Positions 45,644-57,354 of a stretch of DNA of 64,000 nucleotides are shown here, piece after piece. The stretch is from NCBI RefSeq assembly GCF_000327385.1, contig NW_008709716.1, positions 890,806-954,805 of the forward strand. The letters run 5' to 3'. The position numbers were made by a program, and so were the translations under genes. Numbering within the stretch: the stretch's first letter is position 1; each line of letters starts with the position of its first letter. The notes below the pieces were generated by a model. The model was not told the DNA's origin. It did no database searches and was given only the letters and a program-made list of their open reading frames with translations. The stretch comes from Lottia gigantea (Eukaryota > Mollusca > Gastropoda > Lottiidae).

Positions 45644-46483
45644 ATGTTGAAGTTGGTATTATATTTCTTTTCAATTTTCTCTTTTACTGATATTGTGAAT
45701 AATGCATTGAGTCTTCCAGAACATTTTGGACATTCAAGGTTTTTATCTGTGAATACGCTGCATCCCAAAAATACAAACTTTACATACTTCACATTTACTC
45801 AAGCCTGGCCCACTACCGTATGTTTACAAGGGGAAGAAGAACATCATAAATGTAACAGAGTTCTAAACGTAACGGGATGGACAATTCATGGATTATGGCC
45901 GTCAGGAGGTTCAAGCAAAGAAGGGCCAGAAGAATGCAACAAAACAGCTGAATTCAACTCATCTGCTGTGGCACCATTATTGAAAGAGTTACAAATGTAT
46001 TGGCCAAACTTGTACATTGATACAGCTGCTAACGGCTTTTGGGAACATGAATGGTTTAAACACGGAACATGTGCAGCTAGTGTAAAACAGACTGCCAATG
46101 AGTATTTATACTTCTTACAAGGTTTGACACTTTACAAAGAAATAAACCTTACAAATGTGATGGCAGAAGTAGGAATTGTGCCAGATGATGACAAACAATA
46201 TGATGTATATAAGATATTAACAAGTTTAAAGAACAAATTAAATGGAATAGAACCCGTTATAAGCTGTTTTAAAAGTAAACGTGATGGGAAGTTTTATTTG
46301 GACCAAATGGAGATTTGTTACTCCAAAGATTTCGAAATGGTGGACTGTACACAACAAAGAACAAATACGCTGACTTTCAGGTCGCTAAAAGACATCTTAA
46401 AACCTGAAACCAGTGATAGACATTTACAAAATTGTCCTAAAGAAGGTTTTGTATACTATCCAACAGTTCACGGCACTGTTTAA
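45644..46483 (+). CDS. Secreted ribonuclease T2, intronless coding region
   Basis: 279 aa from the ATG at 45644. This start is chosen because a signal peptide follows directly (MLKLVLYFFSIFSFTDIVNNA); no ATG precedes it in the open frame. The two catalytic signatures are intact: CAS I WTIHGLWPSGG around residue 82 and CAS II FWEHEWFKHGTCA at 132-143, with His82, Glu136, Lys139 and His140 in place. Conserved cysteines (YTFTQAWPTTVC onward) and several N-glycosylation sites (NFT, NVT, NKT, NSS) fit a lysosomal or secreted acid RNase that cleaves single-stranded RNA through 2',3'-cyclic phosphates. Animal RNASET2 genes usually have many introns; none interrupts this frame. AATAAA at about 46490 is very close to the stop. 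Confidence 0.93.
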   Translation: MLKLVLYFFSIFSFTDIVNNALSLPEHFGHSRFLSVNTLHPKNTNFTYFTFTQAWPTTVCLQGEEEHHKCNRVLNVTGWTIHGLWPSGGSSKEGPEECNKTAEFNSSAVAPLLKELQMYWPNLYIDTAANGFWEHEWFKHGTCAASVKQTANEYLYFLQGLTLYKEINLTNVMAEVGIVPDDDKQYDVYKILTSLKNKLNGIEPVISCFKSKRDGKFYLDQMEICYSKDFEMVDCTQQRTNTLTFRSLKDILKPETSDRHLQNCPKEGFVYYPTVHGTV

Positions 46484-46487
46484 ATAC

Positions 46488-46495
46488 AGTAATAA
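46488..46495 (+). promoter_or_regulatory. Polyadenylation signal of the RNase T2 gene
   Basis: AGTAATAAAT within 15 bp of the stop codon. An unusually short 3' UTR is implied if it is used. Confidence 0.45.
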
Positions 46496-46499
46496 ATCT

Positions 46500-48030
46500 T
46501 TCTGCCTACCTCACATCTTAACATTGCCCCGAAAACAAAGCATGTTTGATACTCATGATAACCGAAAGAAACCAATTGATTGTGTCAAGTTTGTATATGA
46601 GAAAAATGTATATGAAATAATTAGAATATTAATTATCTCAATCTACATTAATATACCTCTATAGCACCATGTACACAAATATCCAAAATGTTCATAAAGC
46701 CTTTATTTATTATATAGACCACCTTATTGAAATATTAAAAACTTTACACCTCATGTTTATATTCTAATGTCATATTTGATTAATGTACAATTCTATCTTA
46801 TGTTTTTGTAGTAAGATAAAATATGAAATATTTTCAGTTTCTGTAAAATCCCCTTTAAGTATTAGTAATATAATTTCCAATAAAAACAATTGTAGCATGC
46901 AAGGAAAAGCAGCATACATTTGTGACATTAAAGATCTTCCAAACTAAACATAGCATGGGTAGAAAATGGGAGGCATTGGAAGGACGTGTCAGCAATAGTA
47001 TTTCAACATCCCGTTGCTGCCAAATTTCCAAGCATAAGTAAACTGGCATCGGTTCAATTATTTGGACTGGTTGAACCAAGTCAACGGGTCCCAACCCCTT
47101 TGTGCCCCTCCCTAAAAAAATTCAAATATTAAAAAACATGTATAACTTAAAGTTTAACCTACAATATAAAATGGTTCACAACTTATGTTAGGTTCCTACC
47201 GAGGGCAATAGTATTAAAAAAAAATGTCAGCCATGAGAGCCCTTACATGAAAATTACTAAGACATTTAATGTAAATGGTAGCATAGTACTGGTGTTTTTA
47301 GTCTTTGGACAGCCTCCGACTACCAGTACACTCCAACAGATCATTTACGGGCATTAGATTGACTTACAAAGTTTTTTTTTTTTAAAATCGCTAGGGAAGG
47401 AGCCCCAACCTACTTAAGTCCACGGGCCCACATTCAACCAGTTGGCCACTGTAAACTAGACACCTGCCATTTCCTACCACATATTTGGTGGAATGTGGGT
47501 TAAGCATGGTTAAAGAAATGTAACTGATGAGCGAGGTTATCTACGACTAAAATTGACTTCATTCACCCCGAATATACAAAATCGTGAATAGACATTCGGC
47601 CCAAGGGTCACACTGAAATATCTTGATATGTAAGTGGCGTACGATGTTATATTCATTCATGGTTAATGTATCGTAGAAGTTTTCGAACGAAATACGTTTG
47701 AAAATGACTGATTTATTTTGGGAAGGAATAAATTCGGAAATATTCTTCCAGGGAAGAATGGACTCGCTGAGGTTGATAAGCACTGATCTAGCTAGCTAGC
47801 TGATGACGTCATTGTCAGAAAGAGCTATTTGTACGCAAGGTCATAACGTGATGTTGTCACACCTTTATAGATTTGTCTGACGTCTGCCTGTAACATTACA
47901 GTAAATCAGGAACAACCGGTGGTTGTGGGTGTGGGGACTCTCATCCGTACCATACCCAGAGCTTGCTCACGTTGATGCTATCAGTAATGGCACTCTACGT
48001 GTGTTTTTTTATAATCGTTGTGTAAGCCTG
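46500..48030. other. No gene recognised
   Basis: A minus-strand frame at 47.56-47.78 kb has no family motif. A poly-T tract lies near 47370. Confidence 0.4.
47804..47811. promoter_or_regulatory. CRE palindrome (TGACGTCA)
   Basis: A perfect CREB/ATF-type site, preceded by the palindromic run CTAGCTAGCTAGC (about 47788-47800). No gene start was identified nearby, so its role is unknown. Confidence 0.3.
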
Positions 48031-48034
48031 ACGT

Positions 48035-48900
48035 GGAGATGTGGACGTATATTGCCGTAGCCCTGTCCGTCCGATCGTTCCCATTTCTTTTAAACACAAT
48101 AAAGGCTGGTTTTTATACGCCCACATCTTTCTTTGTGGACGTATCTTGTCGGCACCCTGTCCGTCCGTCGGTCAACATTTGCTTGTAAACGCTCTAAAAC
48201 TGGAATCAAATGAAATTCGAAGATCAAGTTCGAATTTGAGCTATTTTCGACCGTTAGAAGCAGAGTTATTGCCCTTGCCCCAAAATCTTGAATATTTACC
48301 ATCCGCATGCCGTGGTTGGCGTATATGGCTGTGGTCCACTATCTTTATATATTTATGAGATCTTATTTTGGTACAAAGGTTTTGAGTTATTGACTTAGTA
48401 AAAACGCATCAAATTTGGCTTGTAAACATAATAGAGGCTACAGTTTTTATTTCTTGATGAAATTTGGTATGCTTGTATATATTAATGAAATCGTTGTCTA
48501 AGTTCTAATTTGGCTCATTTTGATGAAAGATTTTTTAGTTATTGTATTTGCTTTCGTAAAAAGAATTGTAATTTGGCTTGTAAACATAATTGGGGTTACA
48601 GTTTTTATCCAATCCTAATGAATCTTAATATGCATATATATATATATATTGATAAGATCTATAAATTTGACCGGTTTTTTCAGTTATTGCTCTTGACTTG
48701 CACCAAATTTGGCTTGCAGTATGAGATCTCATTCAAGTTCGAATTTGTAGATGATAAACGAAACAAAACGTCACCCCTGGTGACTGTAAGTGTAAAGTCA
48801 TTGCACATAATTCTCAACCATTTTCAGGACAACCATAAATCTGTGGTCTAAAAGATATATATGTATTTTAGATGAAAACTTTAACACTAGTTTATTCTGT
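48035..48900 (-). mobile_element. Pearl-like element, reverse orientation
   Basis: Two nested tails occur at 48035-48170. Both show a hairpin such as TATACGCCCACATCTTTCTTTGTGGACGTAT followed by CCCTGTCCGTCCG, the reverse complement of pearl tails. Core repeats with TGGCTTGTAAACATAAT and AGTTATTG continue to about 48.85 kb. Confidence 0.65.
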
Positions 48901-48935
48901 CTCATTTCCAAATGGGCATATAAGAAACTAAAGGT

Positions 48936-49645
48936 AGCTAGTCAGGCAAGGTAACATACGCCCACTACCAGCTGTCAGAAACGATAACAAAGTCTGTAGT
49001 TGTTTATGTGAAACCAATCATCCTATTGTTACTAATTTCAAGCTTTACTGAGATCTCACATCAAGTTTCATCAAGATCGGACAAAAAATGTAGTCTCTAT
49101 GTAGAGCCAAATTAGACGCATTGAATTAATTCAAGGACAATAACTCCATAACCGATAATCCGATTGTTACCAATTTCGTACTTGACTGAGATCGTGTCTA
49201 TATATACATGCATACCAAGTTCCATCGAGATCTGATTAACAATGTAGCATCTATTGTGCACACAAGCCAAATTAGAATTAATTTAAGGGCAATAACTCCA
49301 AAACCATTCATCCAATTATTACCATTTTTTAACATGACATTTCATCAATATATCCGTACATACCAAGTTTCATCGAGATCAGATAAAAACTCATGACTAC
49401 AATCCAAATTTGAAGCGTTTTTACTAAATCAGGGGCAAAACCAAAACCGTTCATCCGATTATGACCTAATTCAATCTTGACTGAGATCTCATCAATATAT
49501 TCGATCTCATCAATATATTCATACATACCAAGTTTCATCAAGATAAAAAAAATAGCGACAGACAAACAGAAAAGACAAGACAAGACAAGATAGACAGACA
49601 GACAGACAGACGACTATATACGCCCACATTAATGTTTGGGGTATA
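48936..49645 (+). mobile_element. Pearl-like element
   Basis: It begins AGTCAGGCAAGGTAACATACGCCCACTACC, holds CAATAACTCCAAAACC-type cores about 150-160 bp apart, a GACA/AGACA microsatellite at about 49556-49610, and the tail ATATACGCCCACATTAATG. Confidence 0.75.
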
Positions 49646-49655
49646 AAAACGGTGT

Positions 49656-50290
49656 TTTCCCTAATCGCCCCTTCCGAATTCAACCCTAAATTATTTTCCT
49701 TTTCCCAGTTCGCCCCCTTCCCAGTTCGCCACTTTCCCATTTCGCCCCTTTCCCATTTCGCATCTTCCCAGTTCGCCCCTTCCTTTTTTGAAAAAGTATG
49801 CCACATAGTAAATTATGCTTGTTCTGATTTGAATTCCGGTCCCCTGTGTATTTTGGTACTGGGCCAGTAGGAATTTGATAAAGAGTAGACTGGAATTTTG
49901 CTGCCTCTGTAAAATTTCTAAGATTAGTATTCAATAACTTCCATAGGTTGAAATTATAATTATGTAAATGTTGACTTAAATGTTTATGTACTTCCTTTTC
50001 AATTTTTCTTTTATATCATTTTAATTGCAATTCTTTTTCTGTATTCAACTTAGTCCTATACTGTCTAATTATTTTGTTAATACAATGAAAAATAAGAAAG
50101 GGTCGAAAGGGGAGAAGGGGGAATAAGGGGCAAAATGGGAGGATGCAGAAAGGGGTGGGTACAATATGAAAAAGGGGCGGATTGGAAAAGGGGGCAAATT
50201 GGGAAGGGTCATAATGGGAAGTGGCGAAATGAGAAGGGGCGAAATGGGAAAAAATGGGGCCGAATTGGGAAAGGGGCGATATGGGAATAA
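49656..50290. mobile_element. Foldback-like element, family 2
   Basis: The left arm (49656-49791) consists of CGCCCCTTTCCCATTT-like units of about 17-20 bp. The right arm (about 50095-50290) is built of the inverse, GGGAAAGGGGCGAAATGG-like units. The outer ends correspond (TTTCCCTAATCGCCCC against TTCCCATATCGCCCC). A loop of about 300 bp shows no coding sequence. Flanking duplications were not resolved. The architecture parallels the element at 6.5-8.4 kb but the units are unrelated. Confidence 0.68.
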
Positions 50291-50705
50291 ACAGAAAAAA
50301 AACTTTATCGTGCATACAAACCAAATTTGACGTGTTTTTACTAAGTCAAGGGCAATAACCGATAAATCGTTCAATCACTTATTACCAATTTCGAACTTGA
50401 CCAAAATCTCAGCAATATATACATGAATACTAAGTTTCATTAAGATTGGATAAAGCCTTCATCGGACATACAAGGCAAACTTAACGCGTTTTAATAAATC
50501 AAGGGCAAAACTCTGAAACCGTTCATTCGATTATTACCAACCAAACTTTACCGAGATCTCATCTATATATACATGCATACCATGTTTAATCCAGATCAGA
50601 TAACAACTGTAGCCTCTATCGTGCATACAAAAAATTTATGACGGACCGACGGAGAGAAGCGTCGGGAATATACGTCCACATTTCCATGTGGGTGTATAAC
50701 AACTT
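50291..50705 (+). mobile_element. Pearl-like element, 3' part
   Basis: Core units with AAGTCAAGGGCAATAACC and AAATCAAGGGCAAAACTC, a GACGGACCGACGGAGAG tail and the hairpin TATACGTCCACATTTCCATG-TGGGTGTATA ending near 50699. Its 5' part is displaced by the foldback-like element. Confidence 0.7.
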
Positions 50706-50811
50706 ACAATGTATACTATTTATATTTTTTTTAGCTGCCAAATTACATATTTATCTTTAATTGTTTCGAGTGGTACATAATACTTTTGGTATATGTATAT
50801 CAAATAATAAG

Positions 50812-51475
50812 ATAGCTTGCCAGACAAGATAACATACGCCCACTGGCAGCTTTCAGAAATGATAAAACATTTTAGTGACTAAAGTATGAATTTTCTCATA
50901 TTAAAGAAATTTAATAGTTTGAATAAAATGATATATATATTTACTGCTAGTTATTTATGCTGAGAAATACTACAAAATTTTTAAAAATCAATAAACAACC
51001 CAAATAAATCAAATTATCACATCAATATACATGATCACACCATGTTTCATTAAATAAATTGAAAACTGTAGTCTCCATTATGTTCACAAACACATTTTGA
51101 CGCGCGTTTATTAAGTCAAGGGCAATAACTCAAAGACCGTAAATTGAAAAATCATCAAAATCGAACTTGACCAAGACCTCATCAATAGAAATGATCACAC
51201 CAAATTTCATTAAAATCAGATGAAAACTGTAGTCTCTATCGCGTTCACAAGCCAATTTTGACGTTTTTTTCCTAAGTCAAGGGCAATACCTCAAAAACAG
51301 TTCTTCGAAAGATCGTCAAATTCAAACTTGACCAAGATCTCATCAATATAAATGATCACACCAAATTTCATTAAAATCAGTTCAAAACTGTAGTCTCTGT
51401 TGTGTTCACAAGAAATGTTGACGGACAGGGGACATGGCAACATATTTCCATGTGCGCGTATAAAAAACATATCAA
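50812..51475 (+). mobile_element. Pearl-like element
   Basis: Starts AGCTTGCCAGACAAGATAAC. Cores with AAGTCAAGGGCAATA begin at about 51115 and 51276, 161 bp apart. Ends near 51470 with a decayed hairpin (CATATTTCCATGTGCGCGTATA). Confidence 0.75.
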
Positions 51476-52025
51476 TATATTATATAAGATATATTAATAT
51501 TATTAAATTGCATTAGAATATTTACAAACAACTCATAATTCGAATGAAATACTTTATTATCTTATTATTCTTATATATTAATTACTGACACAAATCTATG
51601 AACATTATATTAATGATTAATATATCAATAGGTCATTCACTGAGAATTCCAACATTGTGTTGTTCAGTGTTTTCATGGATCATTTCTTAAAATATATTTG
51701 TTATATATGATATAATATAAAATAACAAATTATCTTTGGTTGACATAATTAAACAAATCTCATAAAAATCGAGCAGTAAATAAGACAATTTGAAGCATTA
51801 AAAATATGCAATGCAATTATCAATTCACTGAGTCTCATTGTAGTGTTCACTACTTTTCATTGGAATATTATCTTAAAGTGATACTACGTCTTAAACTGAA
51901 CATAATATTTATGTTCTCAAGAATGGTTAATTTGAGTATATATTCATCAGTGAACTTACCTGGTTTCATAAAGATACAACAGAATCCCTGGAAAATTGGA
52001 AAATTCATAAAACTATGTAATTATT

Positions 52026-52755
52026 GAAAGATAGCTTGCCAGACAAGGTAACATACGCCCACTGGCAGCTGTCAGAAATGATAAAACATTTTAGTGACTA
52101 AAGTATGAATTTTCTCATATTAAAGAAATTTTAATATTAATATCAATAACCCAAATACATCAAATTATCGCCTCAATATACACGATCACACCATGTTTCA
52201 TTAAAATGAATTGAAAACTGTAATCTCTCATGTGTTCACAAACAAATTTTGACGCGTTTTTCCTAAGTCAAGGGCAGTAACTCAAAAACCGTTCATCAAA
52301 GGAACGTCATATTCGAACTTAACCAAGATCTCATCAATATAAATGATCACACCAAATTTCATTAAAATCGGTTGAAAACTGTAGTCTCTATTGTGTTCAC
52401 AAACAAATTTTGACGAGTTTTACCTAAGTCAAGGGCAATAACTAAAAAACCGTTCATCGAAAGAACGTCATATTCAAACTTAACCAAGATCCCATCAATA
52501 TAAATGATCACATCAAATTTCATTAAAATCAGTTGAAAACTGTAGTCTCTATTGTGTTCACAAACAAATTTGACACGTTTTGCCTAAGTCAAGTGCAATA
52601 ACTCAAAAACCATTGATCGAACTATCGTCAAATTCGAACTTGACCAAGATCTCATCAATATAAATGATCACATCAAATTTCATTAAAATCAGTTCAAAAC
52701 TGTAGTCTCTATTGTGATCACAAACAAATTTTGACGCGTTTTTCCTAAGTTCAAG
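52026..52755 (+). mobile_element. Pearl-like element with 160-bp tandem cores, 3' truncated
   Basis: Starts AGCTTGCCAGACAAGGTAAC, nearly identical to the start at 50812. CTAAGTCAAG-type landmarks at about 52267, 52428, 52588 and 52749 give a 160-161 bp period. The terminal hairpin is missing. Confidence 0.8.
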
Positions 52756-53803
52756 TTTAAAATTCTTAAATTTTATGTTCATTCTAAGACGTAGTATTCA
52801 TTTAATAAATGGGTTACTTACAGAACAAATATTAGATTTTTTTCTTTTATCTAAAGGGCAAAAAACAAAATAAATTCAATAGAAAAGACCTTATTTATTT
52901 TGATAGTAATAACAACAATGATATTATTACATATTATAAAGATAGAGTGGGGGGATTATAATATGTTATAAATACAGCCTTAAAAGCCTAACCATACACA
53001 GTTCTTCCTCACATTCTATTGAAAGATCAGAAGGTAATGTATTTTATTAATATGTATTTTATGAACAGGAAATTTGATAGAAAACATTAAGTTGAATGCT
53101 CAGGCATAATTAAATAAGAGCAAGGCAAAGTGGTGTGAAAGGGGTTACAAAGGAAATCCTTTATTATTTACTTCCACCTGATATGCTTCTTCAATGTTAT
53201 AATGTTATAAAGGAGACCTGAAGCATGTCTCTTGTGATGACAGACGCTGCTCAAATCAAGAGTTCTATATTTTTTTAATTTTGCAATTTCCATCAAAGGG
53301 TTTTGAAGAAAAGGTAAGCAATCTAATGTTTTGCTTTGGTGGTTCCCTTAACAGGTTCAGAAAATCCTCTCCTTTTCATGTATAAATAGACAGGTTTCTG
53401 TTTTCTGTTCAGACTGTTTAAAGAACAATCAATAATGACAAGTAGCACTCCAGAAAGGGATTGGTTTCTAAATTGTTAACGAAAAATTTGAGTGTCTATT
53501 TACACTCTGCACTCTATTTAAACCTTTATATTACATTGTGTTTTACTTTTCATTATTAATACTTATACATAATACTGATTTAGTTGTAAAAATATTAATT
53601 TTATCATATCAAATTATGAGTCTTTACAATAAACCATTTACTTAAAGGAAAAAAAAAGTATAACATAAAAATAATCTCATATGTAAAATTCTAGTAGATA
53701 TAAAAATACACATCTTTAAAAATATCTTCAAACCACAAAATACCACAACCTAGTTTCATTTAGTCTGCAAATTACAGAATCACCCACTATATACTCACTA
53801 ACT
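52756..53803. other. No gene recognised
   Basis: AT-rich sequence downstream of the TTC36 homologue. It includes short open tracts of no family and the presumed 3' UTR. Confidence 0.4.
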
Positions 53804-55902
53804 TTACAGACAAGATTGTTCTCCACTACAAATCTTGTGAATAACTTCACTCAGCATAGCATTACACATAGCTGCATAGGGATTAGCAGATACTACTTGC
53901 TGTTTGGCAAACTCATTACCCAATTCAGCTGCTTTTTTAAAATCTGTCATTGAATCTTCATCATTGCCTGGAATTATTTTTAACAGGGTTAAATTTGAGG
54001 GAAAGCTTATATGACACTATTGAGATGAAGGTCAACATTTCAACTCTGCCCGAGAGATAGATATAAAATATAAAAATGATACCATTCATATTATCAAACT
54101 GCTTTTATGATTATATATTCACACACCAGTTTATGAACTGCACCAACAAATAAATGTGGGCATATAACAATACATGATAAACCTACCTGCTAACTTTCTC
54201 AGTAATGCTCTCTGTGTATAAGCTTGTTTAGCAGCTTGACCTCTACCACAACTTAAGGTAATGGCTTTAGATAAATCTTCTAATGCCTCTAAAATGATAC
54301 AGAAATCTTGTCATTTAATATACTTTATTCCTTTTTATAAAGTTTTATCTCAGAAGTTTTCTTGTGATCAAAGTCATTTTTTACCATAATCTCAGAATAT
54401 TAATACAAGAAAGACTGATCAGCTAATATGTCATATGTCAAAAATTACCATCATTTTGACCCATAAGTCTATAAACCTGAGCTCTGTTGTTGTATGTAGA
54501 GGCCCAGGACGGAGCCTTGTTGACAGCCTGGTTTAAATATTTCAGAGCTTCATCATAATTTTCTTCTTCAGCTTCCTTGACACCTTTGACCTCCAATTCT
54601 TTTGCTTCCTTTACTTCTAACGTACTTTGTGGCTCTGAAAATAATGCATGATAGTACAAAATGTTAACAACAATCTTTCTATCAACTAATGCTTTTCTAA
54701 CACTTTGAGATAACAGAAAAATACACCTTGTTGCTATATTACTGCAAACTACAACAGACATCTGTTTTTTCCTGAGCAGTTTCAGAACTTGCTATTTATT
54801 GTTTTAAATACAACGGAAACAAATTTGATTTACAATTTAAAGTGTTGTTTTACTTTCAAAAATCAAATTGTAATTGAGATGAATCAGAATGTACAGTCAA
54901 GTAACCTATTTTCGTGGAAACCTATTATTCGTGGATTTCCGGAAAGGATTAATAATTTACATGAGCGACCTTGCGCGACCTCGACACATTAGTTTATTTT
55001 GATAAACATTGGTTTTCTCTACAATATCAGCTAGTAGAATGAATCCAGTAGTTTTAAGCAAGGTAAAATGTATTAATGTATACTTTGACAAATACAAAAT
55101 GGGGGATTTCACTTTTACCAAAAGTCGCCATTTTTTATCGGCCGAATTTCCTTATAATACCAAGCAGTAACCGGCATTCCAAGTGTCGTCTGCTAGAATG
55201 TAGTCCAACGAATGAAGTTACGTGATCAACTAGCGGATTCCATGTCAGCAGAAAATTTCTATGGAACACAAAGTGGACCATATTCTTATGTTGTTTCAGT
55301 GATTTTAAGCAATAAATCACGCTACGTATCTTATTTTGTCAGTCATTATTTTTTTTAAATCGTGGTTCTTTGAAGGAATTGTCAATAGTTATAATGAATT
55401 GATATTAAAGATAAATACTAAGAGAAGTTAATTATATCACCCGATAACCATACAACGTGTTTTTCTCGACTTATTTATAGATCAAACATTGAAAATAGGT
55501 GAAGCATTCTGCCGCCGTTGCTGAGTTGGTTGCTCATGAAATATGGGTCAAAGAGAACGATTCATAAAGAAAATCGAAATAAACCAATTTTAATTATTTT
55601 GTAGAATATCTGAGGAAACATCTAAGACATAAAAAAAAAATTTTGTTTTTTTAACTTTGACAAAATTCTGTGTTGAATCCTTATATCCACGAAAATAGGT
55701 TACACCACCGAACTGTAGGGTTGGGTGAAAATGTGGTGAAAAAGCAACATCAAAGCTTTCTGTGTCTTGGCATACCTATGTCTATGATACTGGCCGTGTC
55801 ATATTCATCATTACTTTCGGAAAATGGTAGATTAGGATTGAAAATTTGTGAGAGTATAGCTTTATCGTGCGCAGTAATATCTTTTTCTCCGTGAGCAGCC
55901 AT
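53804..55902 (-). CDS. TTC36: Tetratricopeptide repeat protein 36 homologue
   Basis: Four minus-strand exons: 55902-55776, 54634-54449, 54288-54187 and 53967-53804. They join in phase and give 192 aa (human TTC36 has 189). Exon 1 reads [19 protein letters not shown], matching the human start DQAVLQAIFNPDTPFGD. Exon 2 has TPR1: [20 protein letters not shown], then [19 protein letters not shown]. Exon 3 reads [20 protein letters not shown]. Exon 4 ends [14 protein letters not shown], the conserved C-terminal signature (human NPYAALCNRMLADM). Three TPR helices pairs form a small Hsp70-binding adaptor. ATG at 55902 is chosen from the human alignment. An in-frame ATG at 56103 would add 67 residues of no homology. 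Confidence 0.92.
54901..55703. mobile_element. Inverted-repeat element in intron 1 of TTC36
   Basis: GTAACCTATTTTCGTGGA (54901-54918) and its exact inverse TCCACGAAAATAGGTTAC (55686-55703) bound 803 bp inside the intron between 54634 and 55776. No transposase is seen and no target duplication was found. Non-autonomous DNA element of unknown superfamily. Confidence 0.65.
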
Positions 55903-57354
55903 GTTGGTGAAATTGAAAGTACAATATGTTGCCAGCATAAAATAGTCCTTAACACCAAGACTCTTCGTCGCAGCTGTGTGTACACAAAGTGCGACTGGAT
56001 GACAAAGGCTAAAAATAGTTAACTCTCTGTTGCCAGAATATACGGGTTGCTCTAAAAGCCGAAAAGGGTCAGCAGAGTCCTTTTCGTCAGAATCATCATT
56101 CATTATAACGACATCTCAATAAAACAGCCATTCAATAATTCAATAAGATCGGCTACAAACGACGTAAAAGAATTCTAATGATTTTTTTTTATAAACACAA
56201 AAAAAAAACAATGCGATAAATGTATTTTTAATATGCATGAGTCCAAAGTCCAAGTCAAGTCAAAAGTTGAAGATGGTTAAAAGGTAATCCTCGTAAGACA
56301 TTTAGAAGTATCACAGCACATCACTTGATAACGTTACCTGTGTGTGTAATGAAACGTTGTCTTCAATAATAAATAGAAGTCTATATCCATAAAAACTGTT
56401 GTTTCTTAAGGTTATAAAGGTAATTATACATTACATAATTATATAGATCAAAATATTAAGAGAGAATATACCATAGCAGTTTGTAATTGACAAGTACCAG
56501 CTTTAAAATAATTTTTATCTGTAGGTAGAACTGGTGTAAATCGATCTGAAATAATCTTGTGCAATAGAATGGTTTGGTATAAGGTTTTATAAGAGAAACT
56601 CTCTTATAGAAGCACTGGTCACAAGTATGTATAGGGACTGTGAATTACAGCATTGGAATACATCAATTTGATTACCTTCATCTGGAGAGATTTACAAGAT
56701 TGTTCTCCGGGCTTCAGAAAACATGAATGAAACTCAACGATGGTTTCAAGTTCGATTAGATTTATTCGGATTTAAAAATACATGTTGATGTTTACAGTGA
56801 CAAGTCGATGAGCCGAGTGCCGAAACAACTCGGTGAGACAAAAACAACAACCTCAAATAATCTCGAATCCCACAAGGTGCAGAAGAGTAGGACGTAAAAC
56901 TCCATTCATTTCATTTCATTTTCAAATAATCTCAAAACCAATCGATAATCGATACGAGTTACCCCCCTTTTGCACGACTTAGTCCCTTTTAAACATACCC
57001 GCCTCCTTGATGCGACAAGGATTCAAAGGAGCATCAAAATGCAATACTAATAAAGCTATCTACTAACAACATCTAATAATCTATAAAATATAAACATCGA
57101 CGTCTATTTCTATAACTATCATTTTTACTGCTATTATATTTACTATCTCTATAAACAATGCAGAAGTTTAGGAATGGTGTTATGCTTTTGAGAAATCCTT
57201 TCACAACATCTGTACACAAATTTCATTTCAATAAAATCTGTACAACCAATATGACAAGCCTTTAAAGATGGGTGGGGTCGAAAAAAGAACATTTCGTTAG
57301 AGCACTGATCACAGAAACAACGGGAAATGTCACACCACACGTCACAAAGTCAAG
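55903..57354. other. Upstream flank of TTC36, no further gene assigned
   Basis: A minus-strand frame at 57149-57340 has clustered Cys/His (CDISRCFCDQCSNEMFF), which could be a zinc-finger remnant but was not matched. A palindrome ATCGATAATCGAT lies near 56943. Confidence 0.35.

Noticed and set aside
47040-47460. Possible inverted-repeat element with ends near ACGGGTCCCAACCCC and CCACGGGCCC
   Set aside because: The similarity between the ends is too weak and irregular to support by eye.
47559-47783. 74-codon open frame on the minus strand
   Set aside because: No family motif and no supporting splice or start context.
49519-49934. Gly/Lys/Trp-rich and Pro/Phe-rich open frames on both strands
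   Set aside because: They follow the repeat units of the left foldback-like arm and the GACA microsatellite.
50016-50374. Overlapping Pro/Phe/Ser-rich open frames on the minus strand
   Set aside because: They translate the CGCCCC/TTCCC arm repeats of the foldback-like element.
55903-56103. N-terminal extension of the TTC36 homologue from the ATG at 56103
   Set aside because: The extra 67 residues have no counterpart in the family, and the ATG at 55902 aligns with the human start.
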